Below the pieces are notes generated by a model. It had not been told where the DNA came from. It was given only the letters and a program-made list of their open reading frames with translations, and did no database searches. Source: Monocercomonoides exilis (taxonomy: Eukaryota > Preaxostyla > Oxymonadida > Polymastigidae). Taken from it: a DNA stretch of 64,000 nucleotides. How positions within the stretch are numbered: position 1 is the stretch's first letter; every line of letters starts with the position of its first letter. A program made the translations under genes and the position numbers. The DNA is taken from NCBI GenBank assembly GCA_001643675.2, contig LSRY02000017.1, positions 1,426,001 to 1,490,000 on the forward strand, written 5' to 3'. This document shows positions 10,190 to 22,145 of this stretch, one piece after another.

Positions 10190-12644
10190 TCAAACCCTTT
10201 GAAGAGATTTAACTTCAACTTTTCTTGAAAAATTAAACTCTTTAGGTTGTGTTGGAGGGCGAGGAAATACACTATTTTCTCCTGGAACTGGTTTTTCTTC
10301 CTTCATTTTTCTCGCCTTTAATCAACGTTAAAAGCAAATTTTCACACTTACTACTAAAAAAATAATAAAAGACAAACCAATTCACATCGTGAAAGAAACT
10401 TCGATACTCCAGTTGTTGTTTGAACAAACTCCTCAAATGTTTGTGATGGATGATCAATTTTCTGAACAGAAATGCGAATTAATAAAAGTAATGCGATAAA
10501 AATATAGAGCAATACGTCTTTGATTGATGGCTTTAGCTGTATGGTGCTTCTTTCTTCCTCCAAAAGCTTCTGCCGAAGCTCATCCTCTTTTTTCTGTTTT
10601 TGCTCGAGCCACAACTCCGCACGAGACATCTGAGTAGAAGAAGGAGGTATTAATCTTCAAGAAAGTTTATATGTTCCAGGAAATCGGGAAAACGTGTTTA
10701 GATATGTTTTGTGTGAAGAATGCATTCGAAGAGCAATGAGCGAAAAATCGAAAACATAAAAAAAAAGTGAATAAATAGCTCAAACTCGTTTGTGACTGAG
10801 GAAGCAAGAAGTGTTGGCGGCTGCATCACTGAATCTTCCATTGCTCTTATTTCAGCTTCTTTCTTCTTTTTCAATTGCTCTTGCGTCCACCTCTTCATTA
10901 TTGAAAGGAAAAGACAAAGTTGAAGCATCAAAAATTGGCAGGAAGTGGTAAAAATATTTATGTATATGAGAAGGAAAAAATAAAATGTTATTTATAAACA
11001 ATGGAATAGAAACAGGAATGAAACAAAAATTGAGGATGTGAAAGTGCAAACATATTCATAAAGCCTCAGCCAACGGGGAACTTTATTTTCTTCTTCAATT
11101 TGCAAAGATGGCAAAGAATTTCAACAAAGAGCAATCAAGCCGGAATAAAATAAACAAATCCCAGGAAATAAGCAATGGGTAATGGAAAGAAAGAAAAAAA
11201 ATTCAAATTTATTTTTAATGGAAAATAATTAAACAGTTTTCAGTGAATGATTAAAAAAACAATGAGGAATATTCAAACGTTCATGAATGTGTCGATTGAC
11301 AGAAGGAGGAGTATCAGTAGGAAAAGCAGTTGAATTTGAAGATTCCATCAGAGGATCGATTGTTTCTTCGTCCTGATATTGAGACGGGTGATATGTTATT
11401 GTTGGCTTAAATGCATAAGCAATCTCTTCCTGTGGCTTAGGCTCTGAAAAAGGTATATTTCAAATTCCAAAAATTCGATTGATAATTTTCGTAATTAAAG
11501 TTTCATTCAAAAGAAATGAAGCATAAATGTTAGAAAACAAAAAGGAAAAGGTTATGCAAGATGTGTCATTTATTTCTCTCGTATACATTTTCTTAGAAAA
11601 ATGTAAATCTTCAATCATTTCAAACCTTGTTTTCTTGCAATACATTCTCCATCTTTAAATGCTTTAAGTGTAGATGTCCTTATTCCTCCGTTTCTTGCAT
11701 AAAATTCAGATATTGGATCAATTGTAGGATGATGTAATTTATTTTCTGATTCAATAACTTCCATGCAGTGCTGATCTTTTGAACGACGAAGCAATTCAGC
11801 TAAAAATTGTGGAAAATAAAAAATAACATAACATTAAAATAAACATTTTCAAGCATATAATGAAATTATACAAATATAAAACACCATCTCTATATAATTT
11901 ATCAAAAATTTCTGTATTTTCATAATGATGAGCATTTGGAGATTCTTGATGAGGAATTATCTGCTTTTCTTGAGCAGGCTGATTTTGTTGAAAATTTTCT
12001 TTCATTGCTCTTCGAATCATTTCTTCTTCATGTAAAGAATAAAGCCTTTCAAAAACCGTCTTTTTTTGATTTGTCTTTGATTTCATTGTAGCTTCCATAT
12101 TTTCAACAAGCGTTGAAGTCACTATAAACACATTTTTAAATCTGAAGAAGTAAATTAAAATGTAAAAACCTTCTTTTTCTGGTTGCTCAGCTTCAAGGAG
12201 TGGAGTAGTTTGATACACTTTAGTTTGAGGTGCCTTTATAGGTGAAGACATTGGAGGGGGTGGTATTTCTTTTGTTTGAGAAGCTTTTTTCTAAACCAAA
12301 GTTGTATTGAATAATAAAATAAAAATCACGTACTATAATTATAGCAGATGAACTTTGCTTGATTCCCATCTTTCCAATTTGGATGGAAATGCGTTTTTCC
12401 AATTGTCTGTTATTTGTTTCAGAATTCTGTAAAATTCATGAAGAAAATGAAATATAAATTTTCATTCGTATAAAAATTGCATCATTCAATCAAACTATTT
12501 TATAGTCTTTTGTGTAATGCACATATTCCACACGCGAAGCAAAAAAAATAAAAAATTTGGAAATAATTGTAATAATGCATTAAAAATATTAGCAAGCAGC
12601 AATATATCTACACTTTCTCTTTCTTCAACAGTATCCAACTGCAT
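10190..12644 (-). CDS. Protein with repeated F/L-x-x-LY motifs (439 aa, 11 exons), function unknown
   Basis: Exons: 12644–12612, 12426–12334, 12290–12170, 12121–11885, 11799–11626, 11443–11279, 11092–11052, 10892–10786, 10654–10516, 10461–10378, 10315–10190; total 1,320 nt, TGA stop. It is mostly charged and low-complexity, with three spaced motifs of one pattern: FERLYSLHEEEMIRRAM, FDKLYRDGAELLRRSKD and WLRLYEYRWTQEQLKKKK. A diverged fourth may be ISEFYARNGG. Each is a short hydrophobic LY core followed by a charged helix. I recognise the pattern from many uncharacterised protist proteins but know no function. There is no signal peptide or membrane segment. It lies ~240 bp upstream of PTEN on the same strand; the TGA and PTEN's own ATG argue for separate genes. 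A still earlier 5' exon cannot be excluded. Confidence 0.7.
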
Positions 12645-13545
12645 AAATTTATTTTGTTTTTCTTATGTCAATATTTTTTAAAAAAATAAATTAAAATTCT
12701 AAAATACATATAAATTATTATTTGATCGAAGACAAGCAAATATTTAATTTTTCCATTTTTAAAAGATTGTTCTGTGATTTTATGAAGAAAAATACTATGC
12801 TCAATTAAGAAAGTCAGAAATTTGAACTTCAATTATTTTTTAAAACCATGAAAACAAATTCATTTTCGTTTAAAATTTGTTAGAAAAAAATAAATTATGA
12901 TAAATAATTTTTGAAAGATAAATTTCATTTTGGAATAAATTAACACAAAATCGTTTGTGAATGAAAACGAATAGTTACAAATTGGCTATTGATTCAACTG
13001 TCTTTTATCAAAAACATAGGAAAAAAACAAGTGGAGAAAAAAAACTCAGATTTTTTGAAGAGCCCGTTCTTTTAAGTGCAAATGAAATTCCACACCAAAT
13101 TAGCAAATTAATGTTATAATAATTTCGACACTTGAATGTTGACATATGTCACATCTGTCCATATGAAAATCTTGAATTATTTTGATGCACTTGTGAAGTT
13201 ACACATAACTTTAAGTTTCTTCATTCTTTTTTTTTTCATATTTAATTCTGAGTAATGTTTTTTGAAAAGAAATATATTTTTTTCTTTTCAACAGTGCATT
13301 AAGAACAGCCTGGTTTTTTCCCCCCAATTACAATGAGAGGGTTCACAAAAAAGGATTTTCTCCACTTTAATTCACCTAAAATAATTCAAAATTCTTTTTC
13401 CGTTTATTACGTGAAAAATCGCTAAAAATACTGATTTTTTGAAATGTAAAAATTTTTGAGCTGAAAAATTGGTTTTTAAAGTAGGTTATACGTGAAAATA
13501 TCTAACAAAAATGAAGAAAATGGTAATTTTCGCTTGTACATTTCT
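12645..13545. other. Intergenic, AT-rich; nothing recognised
   Basis: About 900 bp between the LY-motif gene and the EF-hand gene. There are long A/T runs and no frame with coding-like composition. It should hold the 5' region of the LY-motif gene and the 3' end of the EF-hand gene. Confidence 0.5.
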
Positions 13546-14223
13546 CTATTTTGCTTGACCTATCATAACTTTCACAAATTTTGCATATTCGATTTTTCCT
13601 GTTCCATCGTCTGCAATAAATTTTTAATATGTGAAAAATTAAGATCGAATTTTAAATGAAAACTTCATCCATAAATAAGAAATAAAATACAAACCTGCTT
13701 CTTTCATCATTGCATCAATCTGTGCGTCTTCTAAACGATCGGGAATGCTTTCCATAACTTTCCTTAAATCTGCAATGTTAACAAATCCAGTGTGTTCTCT
13801 GTCAAAAACTTTAAACGCTTCTAAAAGCGCAGGCTCATCGCTAGGCAGCTTTACGACCTCTTGCATAAGATGAATGAAGTCCAGTTGCTTCATGGGCTTG
13901 TTTGGATCCACTTTAGCCTGCTTGAAGCATGCAGATATCTGGTCAGGTGTTGGAGTGAATCCTAAAGCGTTCATGCCTGATAAAACAACATTTAAATAAT
14001 ATTAGACAAAACAACATTATATTTTACCTATCTGTAAATCTTGCCATGGAGCTTCTCCATCTTTATCGTTATCAAAAAGATAAAATGCTTCTTTCAATTG
14101 TTCAGTTGTTGGTGGTGCAGCCTTTGGCAAAAATGCATGAATCCAAAAACAGTTTTATTTTAGAATGGAATTTATTGGAGATAAAATGAAATATGTTCTT
14201 CAACAAAACAATAAGCAAACCAT
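13546..14223 (-). CDS. Calmodulin-like four-EF-hand protein (147 aa, 4 exons)
   Basis: Exons: 14223–14221 (ATG only), 14121–14028, 13976–13695, 13610–13546; 444 nt, TAG stop. The length matches calmodulin (149 aa). EF1 (TEQLKEAFYLFDNDKDG) keeps D18, D20 and D22. EF2 is degenerate (KVDPNKPMKQLDF). EF3 is DREHTGFVNIADL; EF4 (KEADDGTGKIEYAKF) has a loop one residue short. Conserved MNALGFTPT resembles the MRSLGQNPT linker of calmodulin and myosin light chains. With at least two weak loops it is more likely a calmodulin-related or myosin-light-chain-like regulator than a canonical calmodulin. As in the SAP–PADR1 gene, an intron follows the ATG immediately. The TAG at family length shows that TAG is a stop in this genome. 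Confidence 0.87.
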
Positions 14224-14495
14224 GTTGTCAAATTCGATCAAAATTAAATCAACTGTGGGTGCACAAACCTCATCATAGAGATTTCCTTTCTAATCATTCA
14301 ATTAAATATTTTAAATGTTTAAAACTTTAAATAGTTGGTTTGAAATAAAAAAATTCGCAATCATAATAAACATGAAAATTATCACAGTTAAAAAAACGCA
14401 AGAAATGAGTGAAATGCGCAATTACAAAAGGAAAAGGAATGTAATTAGTAATTTATATTATTATAAATTGCTAAAAAAATTTCAAATTGAAATAT

Positions 14496-15401
14496 TTACA
14501 ATTCCTTTTTATTATTTTTGCTTGCTTTTGACTTCGATGAACCCTTATTCTTTCCTGAACCCGAAGTTGTTGAAGTTTCATCAATCTTCAATTTTGATGC
14601 AATTGAAAATTTTGCCATAAATTTGTGTATATTTTTGAAATTAACGTCTCCTTGATATTTTTCCATTTTATAATAAGGAGTCTTCTGTTCATCTTCCTCT
14701 CGTGAAAGAGCATAAAGAGAAGGATATTCAATTTCTCCAATGTCAGTTTTATTAATATCATCCAATTTCTTTTTAATGGCGCTCAACGAATCAAAGCTTT
14801 TACTTGCAAATCCACACACAAGTCCTTTTCTGTGCTTAAAGCACGATTCTTTAAACATTGGAGGTGGAGCGTTCTTTGATGACAGCAATAATATTCTAGG
14901 AACTTTGCTTGTTAAATTAAAAAATTTTTCTATTGCTGTGTCATTTGTAATTTGTGAGACTTGTCTTGCACCAAGCTGATTGTTTAATATAAACTTTCCC
15001 ATTGCTTTTGCTGAACGATCACGATCATATACCACTGGTTGCTTATTAGGTCGAAATAGAATAAATTTAGGTATTGTATATGTTTCATATGTTCTGGCAA
15101 GAGCAGGACAACTGTCAACATTTACAATTCCAATTTTTATTCCAATATTACGCATTGAAGTTGCGAGTTTTTCCATTGCTGGCATAGCCTGATGGCATGC
15201 TGGACATCTTGTTCCGTGAAACACTTTCATATTACATGTAAAATTTCAATAATTCTAAAACAAAATCCAATAAGTCAAACTGATGAAATACGTGTTTTCA
15301 TTTTCCAAAACTTCTTTAGAAAATGTTTTTTGAGTTAGTTCAATAAGGTCGCTTGCTGTTGCACCTTCCAAAAATAGTAATAAAGATAAAACAGAAAACA
15401 T
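14496..15401 (-). CDS. Secretory thioredoxin-fold (PDI-like) protein, CPAC motif, KKEL C-terminus (282 aa)
   Basis: Exons 15401–15281 and 15223–14496 sum to 849 nt. A hydrophobic signal peptide (MFSVLSLLLFLEGATA) is followed by DLIELTQKTFSKEVLE and then the thioredoxin strand YFIMFHGTRCPACHQ. The redox motif is CPAC (47–50), not the CGHC of PDI. Downstream, GIVNVDSCPALARTYETYTIPKF carries the conserved cis-proline segment (TIPKF). A second thioredoxin-like region seems to follow (VPRILLLSS), then a Ser/Lys tail. The last four residues, KKEL, resemble an ER-retention KDEL-type signal. An oxidoreductase or chaperone in the ER lumen is inferred. The start was chosen because it gives the signal peptide and the right splice phase. 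Confidence 0.83.
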
Positions 15402-15524
15402 TAAAAAAGTGATCTATGCCCATGACTTTGTTTCACATTTATTGAAAAAGAAACAAAAGGTGAATAATGACAGAAAATGAAACAAAAATCACAACAATCT
15501 TGTTAACGTGAAAGAATAATAAAT

Positions 15525-16226
15525 TTATAAAATTGTACATTTATCCGCACAAAGTTTTTTCTCATCAGATGACCGCATCGAATTGGATTGATCTTTGTCC
15601 ATTGAGCTAACATCTTGATCCGTGGTTGTTTGAGTAGATTGAGATGTCGACGAACTTTCATGCATTTCTTGAGCGTGCTGCTCATCAAACTCTTGAGGAG
15701 AAGCTGGTGATGTTTCAGGTGACGGAGAAGGAGTAAATTCGCGATGCCGCATATGAGCAGCGCTGTAATACATTTTAAATATAGGAGGTGCTTCGGATGA
15801 CGACGGTGCTCCCATGTTATCCCCAATTCCTGCAGATGCAGTTTCTGTTTGTGAAGATAGATTGCTATCTTTCACGAATATTTGGTTGTTATTATTTCCT
15901 CCTTCATCTGCAAGCATTGGCAGCATATTTGTCACAACCCAATGAACATTATTTACTAAAAATTTACACTGATAAGTGCCAACAGGAAGAGGAACGGAAC
16001 AATGCCAAATGTTTTCTGAGGTTGAATACTGGAGAGCTGTCCTTGTTCTCCATTCGTCCCAATCACCGCACACTTCAACGCTTGTTGTTCCTGGAGGATT
16101 TGGAAATTTAATTTCTGTTGGTATTGATTGCGGTTGTTTTGTTGATTCTTTGCCCTGAAATATTGAATTTTGCCACGGAGAAGGAATTGCTTCTGCCAAA
16201 TGAAGTTTATCGGTTTCAGACAACAT
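15525..16226 (-). CDS. CBM48/AMPK-beta-like glycogen-binding domain protein with C-terminal CaaX box (233 aa)
   Basis: Single exon, ATG at 16226, TAA stop. Residues ~38–115 form an AMPK-beta-type CBM48: PTEIKFPNPPGTTSVEVCG, then GDWDEWRTRTAL, IWHCSVPLPVGTYQCKFLVN and VHWVV. The W residues and the YQCKFLVN strand are family hallmarks for binding glycogen or starch. The rest is Ser/Thr/Gln-rich and disordered. The AMPK-beta C-terminal (ASC) domain is missing, so it is probably not the kinase subunit. It ends CTIL, a CaaX box whose terminal Leu favours geranylgeranylation, suggesting membrane anchoring (inferred). It lies ~125 bp upstream of the PDI-like gene on the same strand. Confidence 0.82.
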   Translation of the reverse strand: MLSETDKLHLAEAIPSPWQNSIFQGKESTKQPQSIPTEIKFPNPPGTTSVEVCGDWDEWRTRTALQYSTSENIWHCSVPLPVGTYQCKFLVNNVHWVVTNMLPMLADEGGNNNNQIFVKDSNLSSQTETASAGIGDNMGAPSSSEAPPIFKMYYSAAHMRHREFTPSPSPETSPASPQEFDEQHAQEMHESSSTSQSTQTTTDQDVSSMDKDQSNSMRSSDEKKLCADKCTIL

Positions 16227-16615
16227 AATCGAAAGTTTGTACTTCCACAATAAAAGTGAAAATTATGTATGAAATGCGAATATCTGCTAATGCCGTTTCA
16301 ACATTTTCCAGCAACAATTTGAGATAGTAGATCAAATTAGCCAACTTTTTTTGTTTCAATTCAAGAATTTTTTGATAATCCTGAATATTTTAAAAATAAA
16401 GCAATATTCTTATCACTGCAACACTCGCTTATTTTAAACAACAGCAAAAACACACAACTTATGCATGCTTTTGGAACAATCAAAAAAAAAAAAAAAAATA
16501 AACACATTTTTAATTATACAAAATTGAAAATTTTCAAATTAATGTTTTATCTGAAATTTAATTTTATGCAATAGAGACGATCTATATTTGTTATTACATA
16601 AGCCAGTGAAGTATT
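16227..16615. other. Intergenic spacer with A-run
   Basis: 389 bp between two co-oriented minus-strand genes. A run of about 16–17 A lies near 16482–16498. Otherwise AT-rich; nothing else recognised. Confidence 0.5.
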
Positions 16616-18080
16616 TCACTTTTTCGGATTTTTTTCTTCTTTGCTCGAAGTTCCCATCCACTTTGTTGCAAATGAAAACACATTCGCTACCGATCCAAAG
16701 AATGTGCGTGGGGGTTGATTTTGGTCTATTTTCTGTTCTTTTATTTTTTGGCTTCTTTCTTCTTTTTGTTCTTCTAATTTTCTTTCAATTTCATATTTCT
16801 CATTTTCTTCCTTTACTTTCTCAACATATTCATTGACTTTTAAAAACTCTTTTTCTTTTTTCATTCTTGCTCTCATAGCTTTGCTTGACATCTTTTTCGA
16901 AATTACGGGCACAGAAGATGGTTTTTCTGTCTTGTCGCTTAAACCAGAATGCTGTTCTTCTTTTAAAGGTGGTGAAGAAGTCTGAACAACATCTGCTGAA
17001 GTTGAAGTCGAAGATTGCAATGTGGTTGAAATGGGCAAAGTTGAATAAGAGGAAGATTTTGATGAAGTGCTTTGTGAAATGTTCTCTTGCGGATCTCTTT
17101 GTGCTTTGTTTTTTCCTTTCTTGTTGGCTTTCTTTTGAGAAGCTTTCGAACAAGAAGGTGGAGGTGCTTCTGTTTGTTTGGGCAAATCAATTGCAGCTGA
17201 TGCTTCCTGTGAAGATGAATCGTTACTTTTCTGTTTTGCAATTGACTGATCAATTTCTTGTTTTCTTTTGGAATTATTTGCATTTTGTGGTTTCCCTTTT
17301 TGATTCTCATTTTCTTTAGATTTGTTGTTTTTCTTTTTGCCTTTTTGGTTCTGAGAAATTGCTTTTGGATGTTTAGCATCATTACTTGTTTTGTCATGTA
17401 AACTTTCATTTGAAATGCTCACAATTTCCGTTGGACGTTCAACTTTTTCATCATTATAATTTTCAGAACACTTTGGAATTTTGTTGTTCATGATGCAAAG
17501 ATCACAAGTATTTGCATTAGCTTTTTCTTTCTCAAAATCTTCAACAACTGATTCTGAAGATACATCATTAAATTGTGACTCATTTTGTTGTTTCTGTGAA
17601 TCATCATTTTTTATATCATATTTCTTCAGTTCTTCATGATTTTCGTCATTCAAATTAAAGACATCGTTCTTGTTACTATCTTTGTTCATCAGATCATTCG
17701 CTTCAAATTCTAAACAAATTTATTATTAAATACAATTCAAATACAAAACTGATAATCAATTGATTCAAACACAAACCTTGCTCAACAACAAGCTGATTTT
17801 TCAATCAAAAAATAAAAAAAGTGCATAACGAATTTTCTAAAATAAATAAAACTAAAAACACCATATCACCGCTTTCAAATGTTTGAAAATTTGTGGTATC
17901 ATGATTAAATTGCTCGTAAAGCTCTTTAAATTCATCGCTTTTTTCAAAATCATCAAAAAGAAAATCATCCTGCGGTGCACCATCTGCTTGTGCAATAAAT
18001 AAGCCAAATTCATCTAAATCTTCATCACTTACATAAAACGGATCATTTTCAAGCGAAGAATCAACAATAAAATCGCTCAT
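16616..18080 (-). CDS. Acidic N-terminus / Lys-Ser-rich protein, 442 aa, with 16-nt microexon; function unknown
   Basis: Exons 18080–17862, 17792–17777 (16 nt, encoding LVVEQ) and 17709–16616; 1,329 nt, TGA stop. Residues 1–73 are strongly acidic with aromatic residues (DEDLDEFGLF, DDFLFDDFEKSDEF). Residues ~80–360 are low-complexity Lys/Asn/Gln/Ser with KKKNNK-type basic clusters. From ~residue 360 a charged coiled-coil-like stretch (ARMKKEKEFLKVNEYVEKV) precedes a conserved-looking C-terminus, FFGSVANVFSFATKWMG. No signal peptide or catalytic motif is visible. I do not recognise the family. Confidence 0.7.
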
Positions 18081-18298
18081 ATGAATTTAATACATTGATT
18101 AAGGGAATGTTATATTGAAAATCAGATTGAGCAGTGAGATGAATAAAACAGATAAATTGTAAATGTTAAGCAGGAAGATACATTTCAAAAGGAAAATAAA
18201 TAAAACAAAATGGAATACGGTGTATGAAAAACGCAAATGAAGTGCATAAAGAATTGAGATAATGAAGTGAAATATCCAATTAACAACTTTTAAAGAGA

Positions 18299-21297
18299 TC
18301 ATTGCTGCTCATATTTAGTAATATAGCGAAGAAGTTTATGCTGAGTTTGAGTGTTAAATTCTTCAATGTCAAATTCAACTTCTTCTTTTTCTCCCCACTA
18401 AAAATCAAAAATTGTCCCAACATTTTCATTAGAAAAAAGTATTTAAATGAACAAAAAGCACACTTTATCTGAATCTTTTGTGATGGAATGAAGATATCTA
18501 ATGAGCTGATCAAGATTCTCCATTGCAAGATTACCAATGCCATTTGTAATGACTTCCTTCTCATCCAATGATAAAGGTCTATCATAAATTAATCACAAAA
18601 AATTTCCAATAAGAGCAAATGTAATTTATTATCTTAACAAGAAGAGTTAAACAGAACATACACATCATCACCTGCTTCTGTTGTTGTCAAAATTGGGTCG
18701 AGGGGTGAGTCGTCTGAAAGTGTCAGCTGCCCTTCAATCACTGGAATATCATTTCCTAAAAAGGAAAAAAAAGATGAGTTAGAATGAAATTTTATCCGTT
18801 TGCAGGGGGCAATTTTTACACAAGGCAAGTCCGAAGCATTTAAAAAAGAATAATCGAATGAAAAAGTAAACGAAAACCAGCACAATAACAAATCACACCA
18901 GAAGCAGACGATTGGTCATCTGAAGAAGAAGACGATCCTTGAGTCGCAAAAGAAGGAGGCTGAAAAGCAGAAGAGGAAGAGAACTTGCTTTCCTCTGAAT
19001 AAACTGATGATGATTGAGGGTGTGTGAGAGTAGCTGATGCAGGAGAGGAAGCAAGCGGAGCACCAGAAGAAGATGAAGCAGACTTAACCTGAGGAGAGGC
19101 TGTGTGCTGGGGAAATGCCTGTGCTGCATCTTCGTCATTCGCACCAAACGAATCATCGTTCAAGTCATCATCTTCATCATCTTCATCGTCCTCATCATCA
19201 TCATCATCATCATCGTCATCATATGAATCGTTGGATTCATCGTCCTCAGCAAATGGATCCAGCTTCTTCATCCGCTGTTTTTTATCTTTTTTCCCTTGTT
19301 TATCTCCGCCTGCCATCGAGCCAAACCCAACAGCCAAGTTGCTTTGCGTTTCTGATAAAGTTTAAAAAACAAAGTGTTGCGAAAACACAAAAAATGAACA
19401 AATTTGTATTTCATAACGAAAGACAACACGAAAGATAATCGAATATTAAGATATTTAATCATTCACATGAATATAACCACGTATCACACGTCTCTTCTTC
19501 TTCTTTCCGCCTTTTGAGCTGCCAGATGCTGCTCCGCCAGACACCATTTGCGAGAGGCCCATTTGACTCACCATTTCTGGCGTCATAACAAGAACCATTC
19601 CCTGCGGCGTCATCATCATTGCATTCTGAACACATACAAGGCAAAATAACATGAAAATTCAATCCATTTTTTTTAAGCACCACTCAAACAGCCACACCTG
19701 CATCGACCCAGGAATCATCCCGATTTCTCCCGCACCCTTTTGGCCCTTTCCTTTTCCTTTCGTCCCGCGATGCGACGAAAACGAAGGAGAGCTCGATATT
19801 CCCTGTGACGACGGGGTTGTGGATCTTCTCTTCTTTGCTGTTGAGCTGGCGCTGTGATGTGCTGTCCAATGGCCGTCGTTCTCAGAGCGGCGATACTCCT
19901 GCGCATACTGCTTCTGGCTCAGCAGCGACGAGACATACGGAGAAGATGCACTTCGAAAGAAAAAGAATAAGTTGGACAAAATGTATACATTTATGCATAT
20001 TGTTTATGAAATGAACGATTAATGGTTCATTGACATAGCAAATTGTTAAAGACAATGTTGGCCAAACAATGAAATGAAGACAAAAATATGTCAAAATGTC
20101 AGCCAAAGGAAAATTTAATAAGTTTGAAAAAAATTTATTTAACACAAATTATACAAGCCAAACCTTGATGTTAGGGGCGAAGACAAAAGAGGAGTGGAAT
20201 TTGAAGGAAGCTTTCCAGTACGCTGTCGTGTCTGAATTTTATCTTCCTCTTTTTTCTCCCCTTTACCGTCTGTCCCACGACGCTTCGAAGCATTTGATGA
20301 TCTTCCTTGGTCAGAATCTTCGAAAGGGTCGTTATTGTAAGAATCTGAAAAAACAACAATAAATAAAATTGAGTGAGATGATTCGCAATTTGAATATGAT
20401 AAACATTGTTGTAAATGTTAGAAAATGTTGTCAAAAAGCACATATATTACAAGGTGAAAAAAATGTATCACAAACCAACTGAAGGAGAAGATCCTCTTCG
20501 TGATGGTGTATCTGAGCTGCACTTTGCTGCAATAAGGTCTTGAGCTGTTGAAGTTCCAGCAATATCAACATCCTTAGCTGTCCACCATCCTTTTTCAACC
20601 ATTCGCTCTAACTTTTTTGCAAATGCTTTTTGCAAATCAATTGCCATTTCCACTACTTCGCTTCCTGCCTTATTATACAAATAGCAATTATCCCAAACAA
20701 GATGAATTGCTCCAAGTATCTCTTTCACTGTTTTAAATGGGGCCTTTTTTGTGGGCCGCGCAGTATATGTCTGCGTTTTACTATCTGATGAAGTGACAGG
20801 TTGAAATGTTGGAATTTTATCTCGAATGGTAGAAAGATCCATTGGGTGCTTTACAACAGCAAAATAATCTGGTATGCTTAAAGCAACTGGATCGACTGGT
20901 TCTTTAAATGGACCAGCAGCGCGATGTTGCATTAACTCATTAACACATTTGCGAAGATAACTGAAAGTGTTTTGATGTTTCGAAGGAAATTAAAGAAGTT
21001 ATTAAAAATACATAAAAACATGTATTTATTTCAAACTTCATCATCTCTACAGTTTTTTTAGAATATACAACATCCCCTCTAGACGATTGGGATTGCGTTG
21101 GTGAAGTGGGTTTTTGTGGAGTAGACGTTTGTAGAGTGGGAGAACGACGCTTTGATTTTGCACTTTTCAAAGACTAGTTAAACAAAAGAAGCAGTTCAAT
21201 AAATTGCTCAATAACGTATGTCTACCTTATCTTTGGATTCCACGTTATCCAAAAAATTAAGCAACGAGTTTAAATCGTTACTTCCTTTGTCTGCCAT
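18299..21297 (-). CDS. BET-family bromodomain protein (bromodomain + NET domain), 678 aa, 10 exons
   Basis: Exons: 21297–21226, 21173–21037, 20960–20476, 20344–20164, 19950–19698, 19625–19478, 19351–18899, 18755–18662, 18578–18464, 18397–18299; 2,037 nt. The bromodomain spans ~70–200: NYLRKCVNELMQHRAAGPF, VALSIPDYFAVVKHPMDL and a C-terminal WDNCYLYNKAGSEV, where N before KAGS is the acetyl-lysine-binding Asn. The middle is Ser-rich with an Asp/Glu tract (~19150–19240). The C-terminal NET (extra-terminal) domain starts PLSLDEKEVITNGIG and ends VEFDIEEFNTQTQHKLLRYI. One bromodomain plus NET is the plan of plant GTE and protist BET factors, which read acetylated histones and promote transcription. 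Nuclear. Confidence 0.92.
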
Positions 21298-22145
21298 TTT
21301 CAAAATTTGTTTGCCATAATTCAAAAGAAACAATGATCTAAATAAGGGTTACTTTTTTGGAAATTGCTTCATTTTGGTGAAAAGCAATGATATTATTTTG
21401 ATTACAAAATAGTTGAATGCAGTATTTGAGATGGATTATTTGGAGAAGAAATGTTTTGTTACATTTATTGAATTTTGAGTTTTTATTGTTCATTTTATAT
21501 TAATTGTCCTTATCAGCAGTACATTTTTCAAACTTTTATTGTTTGTAATGTATTGTGCATGCAATTTATACTGAAAATGTTTTAAATGAGAACATTTCAT
21601 TTTTTTGGATAACCTTAAACACGAATTTCTTATCTTTTTTTCTTTTTAAGTTCTGTGACCATTGCAATATAAATAAAATTGCATTTTTCAGAAATAATAT
21701 TTTCTAGTGGCTTCTTTTTTTTTTTAGAGTGCAAAAAACTATTATTCTTGCATTTCAAAGAAAAAACAATCATAAATAATCTAAATTTTGAGAGCTTTGA
21801 ATGCTATCTGTTAAAGTTGTATTTTATATTTTCGGATTGTTTGACAACTTGATAGGTGAAAATGTTTCAAAGCCTATTATTATTCAACAAATCTTATTAA
21901 ATGAGAATTGAATTGTATTTTCAAACAAAAAATTTTGAACTTTTGTTTGTCAAAAAAGACTAAAAATAGTTAAACATCGTTTTGAAAAGAGGGATAATGC
22001 TTCGAAAGAATGGTGATATGAAACATCGTCAATTCCATAATATATTTGATTTGATTCATAAATATTGACATGTTTATTATCTACAACAACACGAGTTATA
22101 TGACATGAAACATACTACAGTTTTTATTCGTAATATTTCACCAAG
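21298..22145. other. Divergent intergenic region (promoters of BET gene and secreted repeat gene)
   Basis: About 850 bp, AT-rich, with T-runs near 21714–21726. It must hold both promoters; no specific motif was identified and no other gene is seen. Confidence 0.45.
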
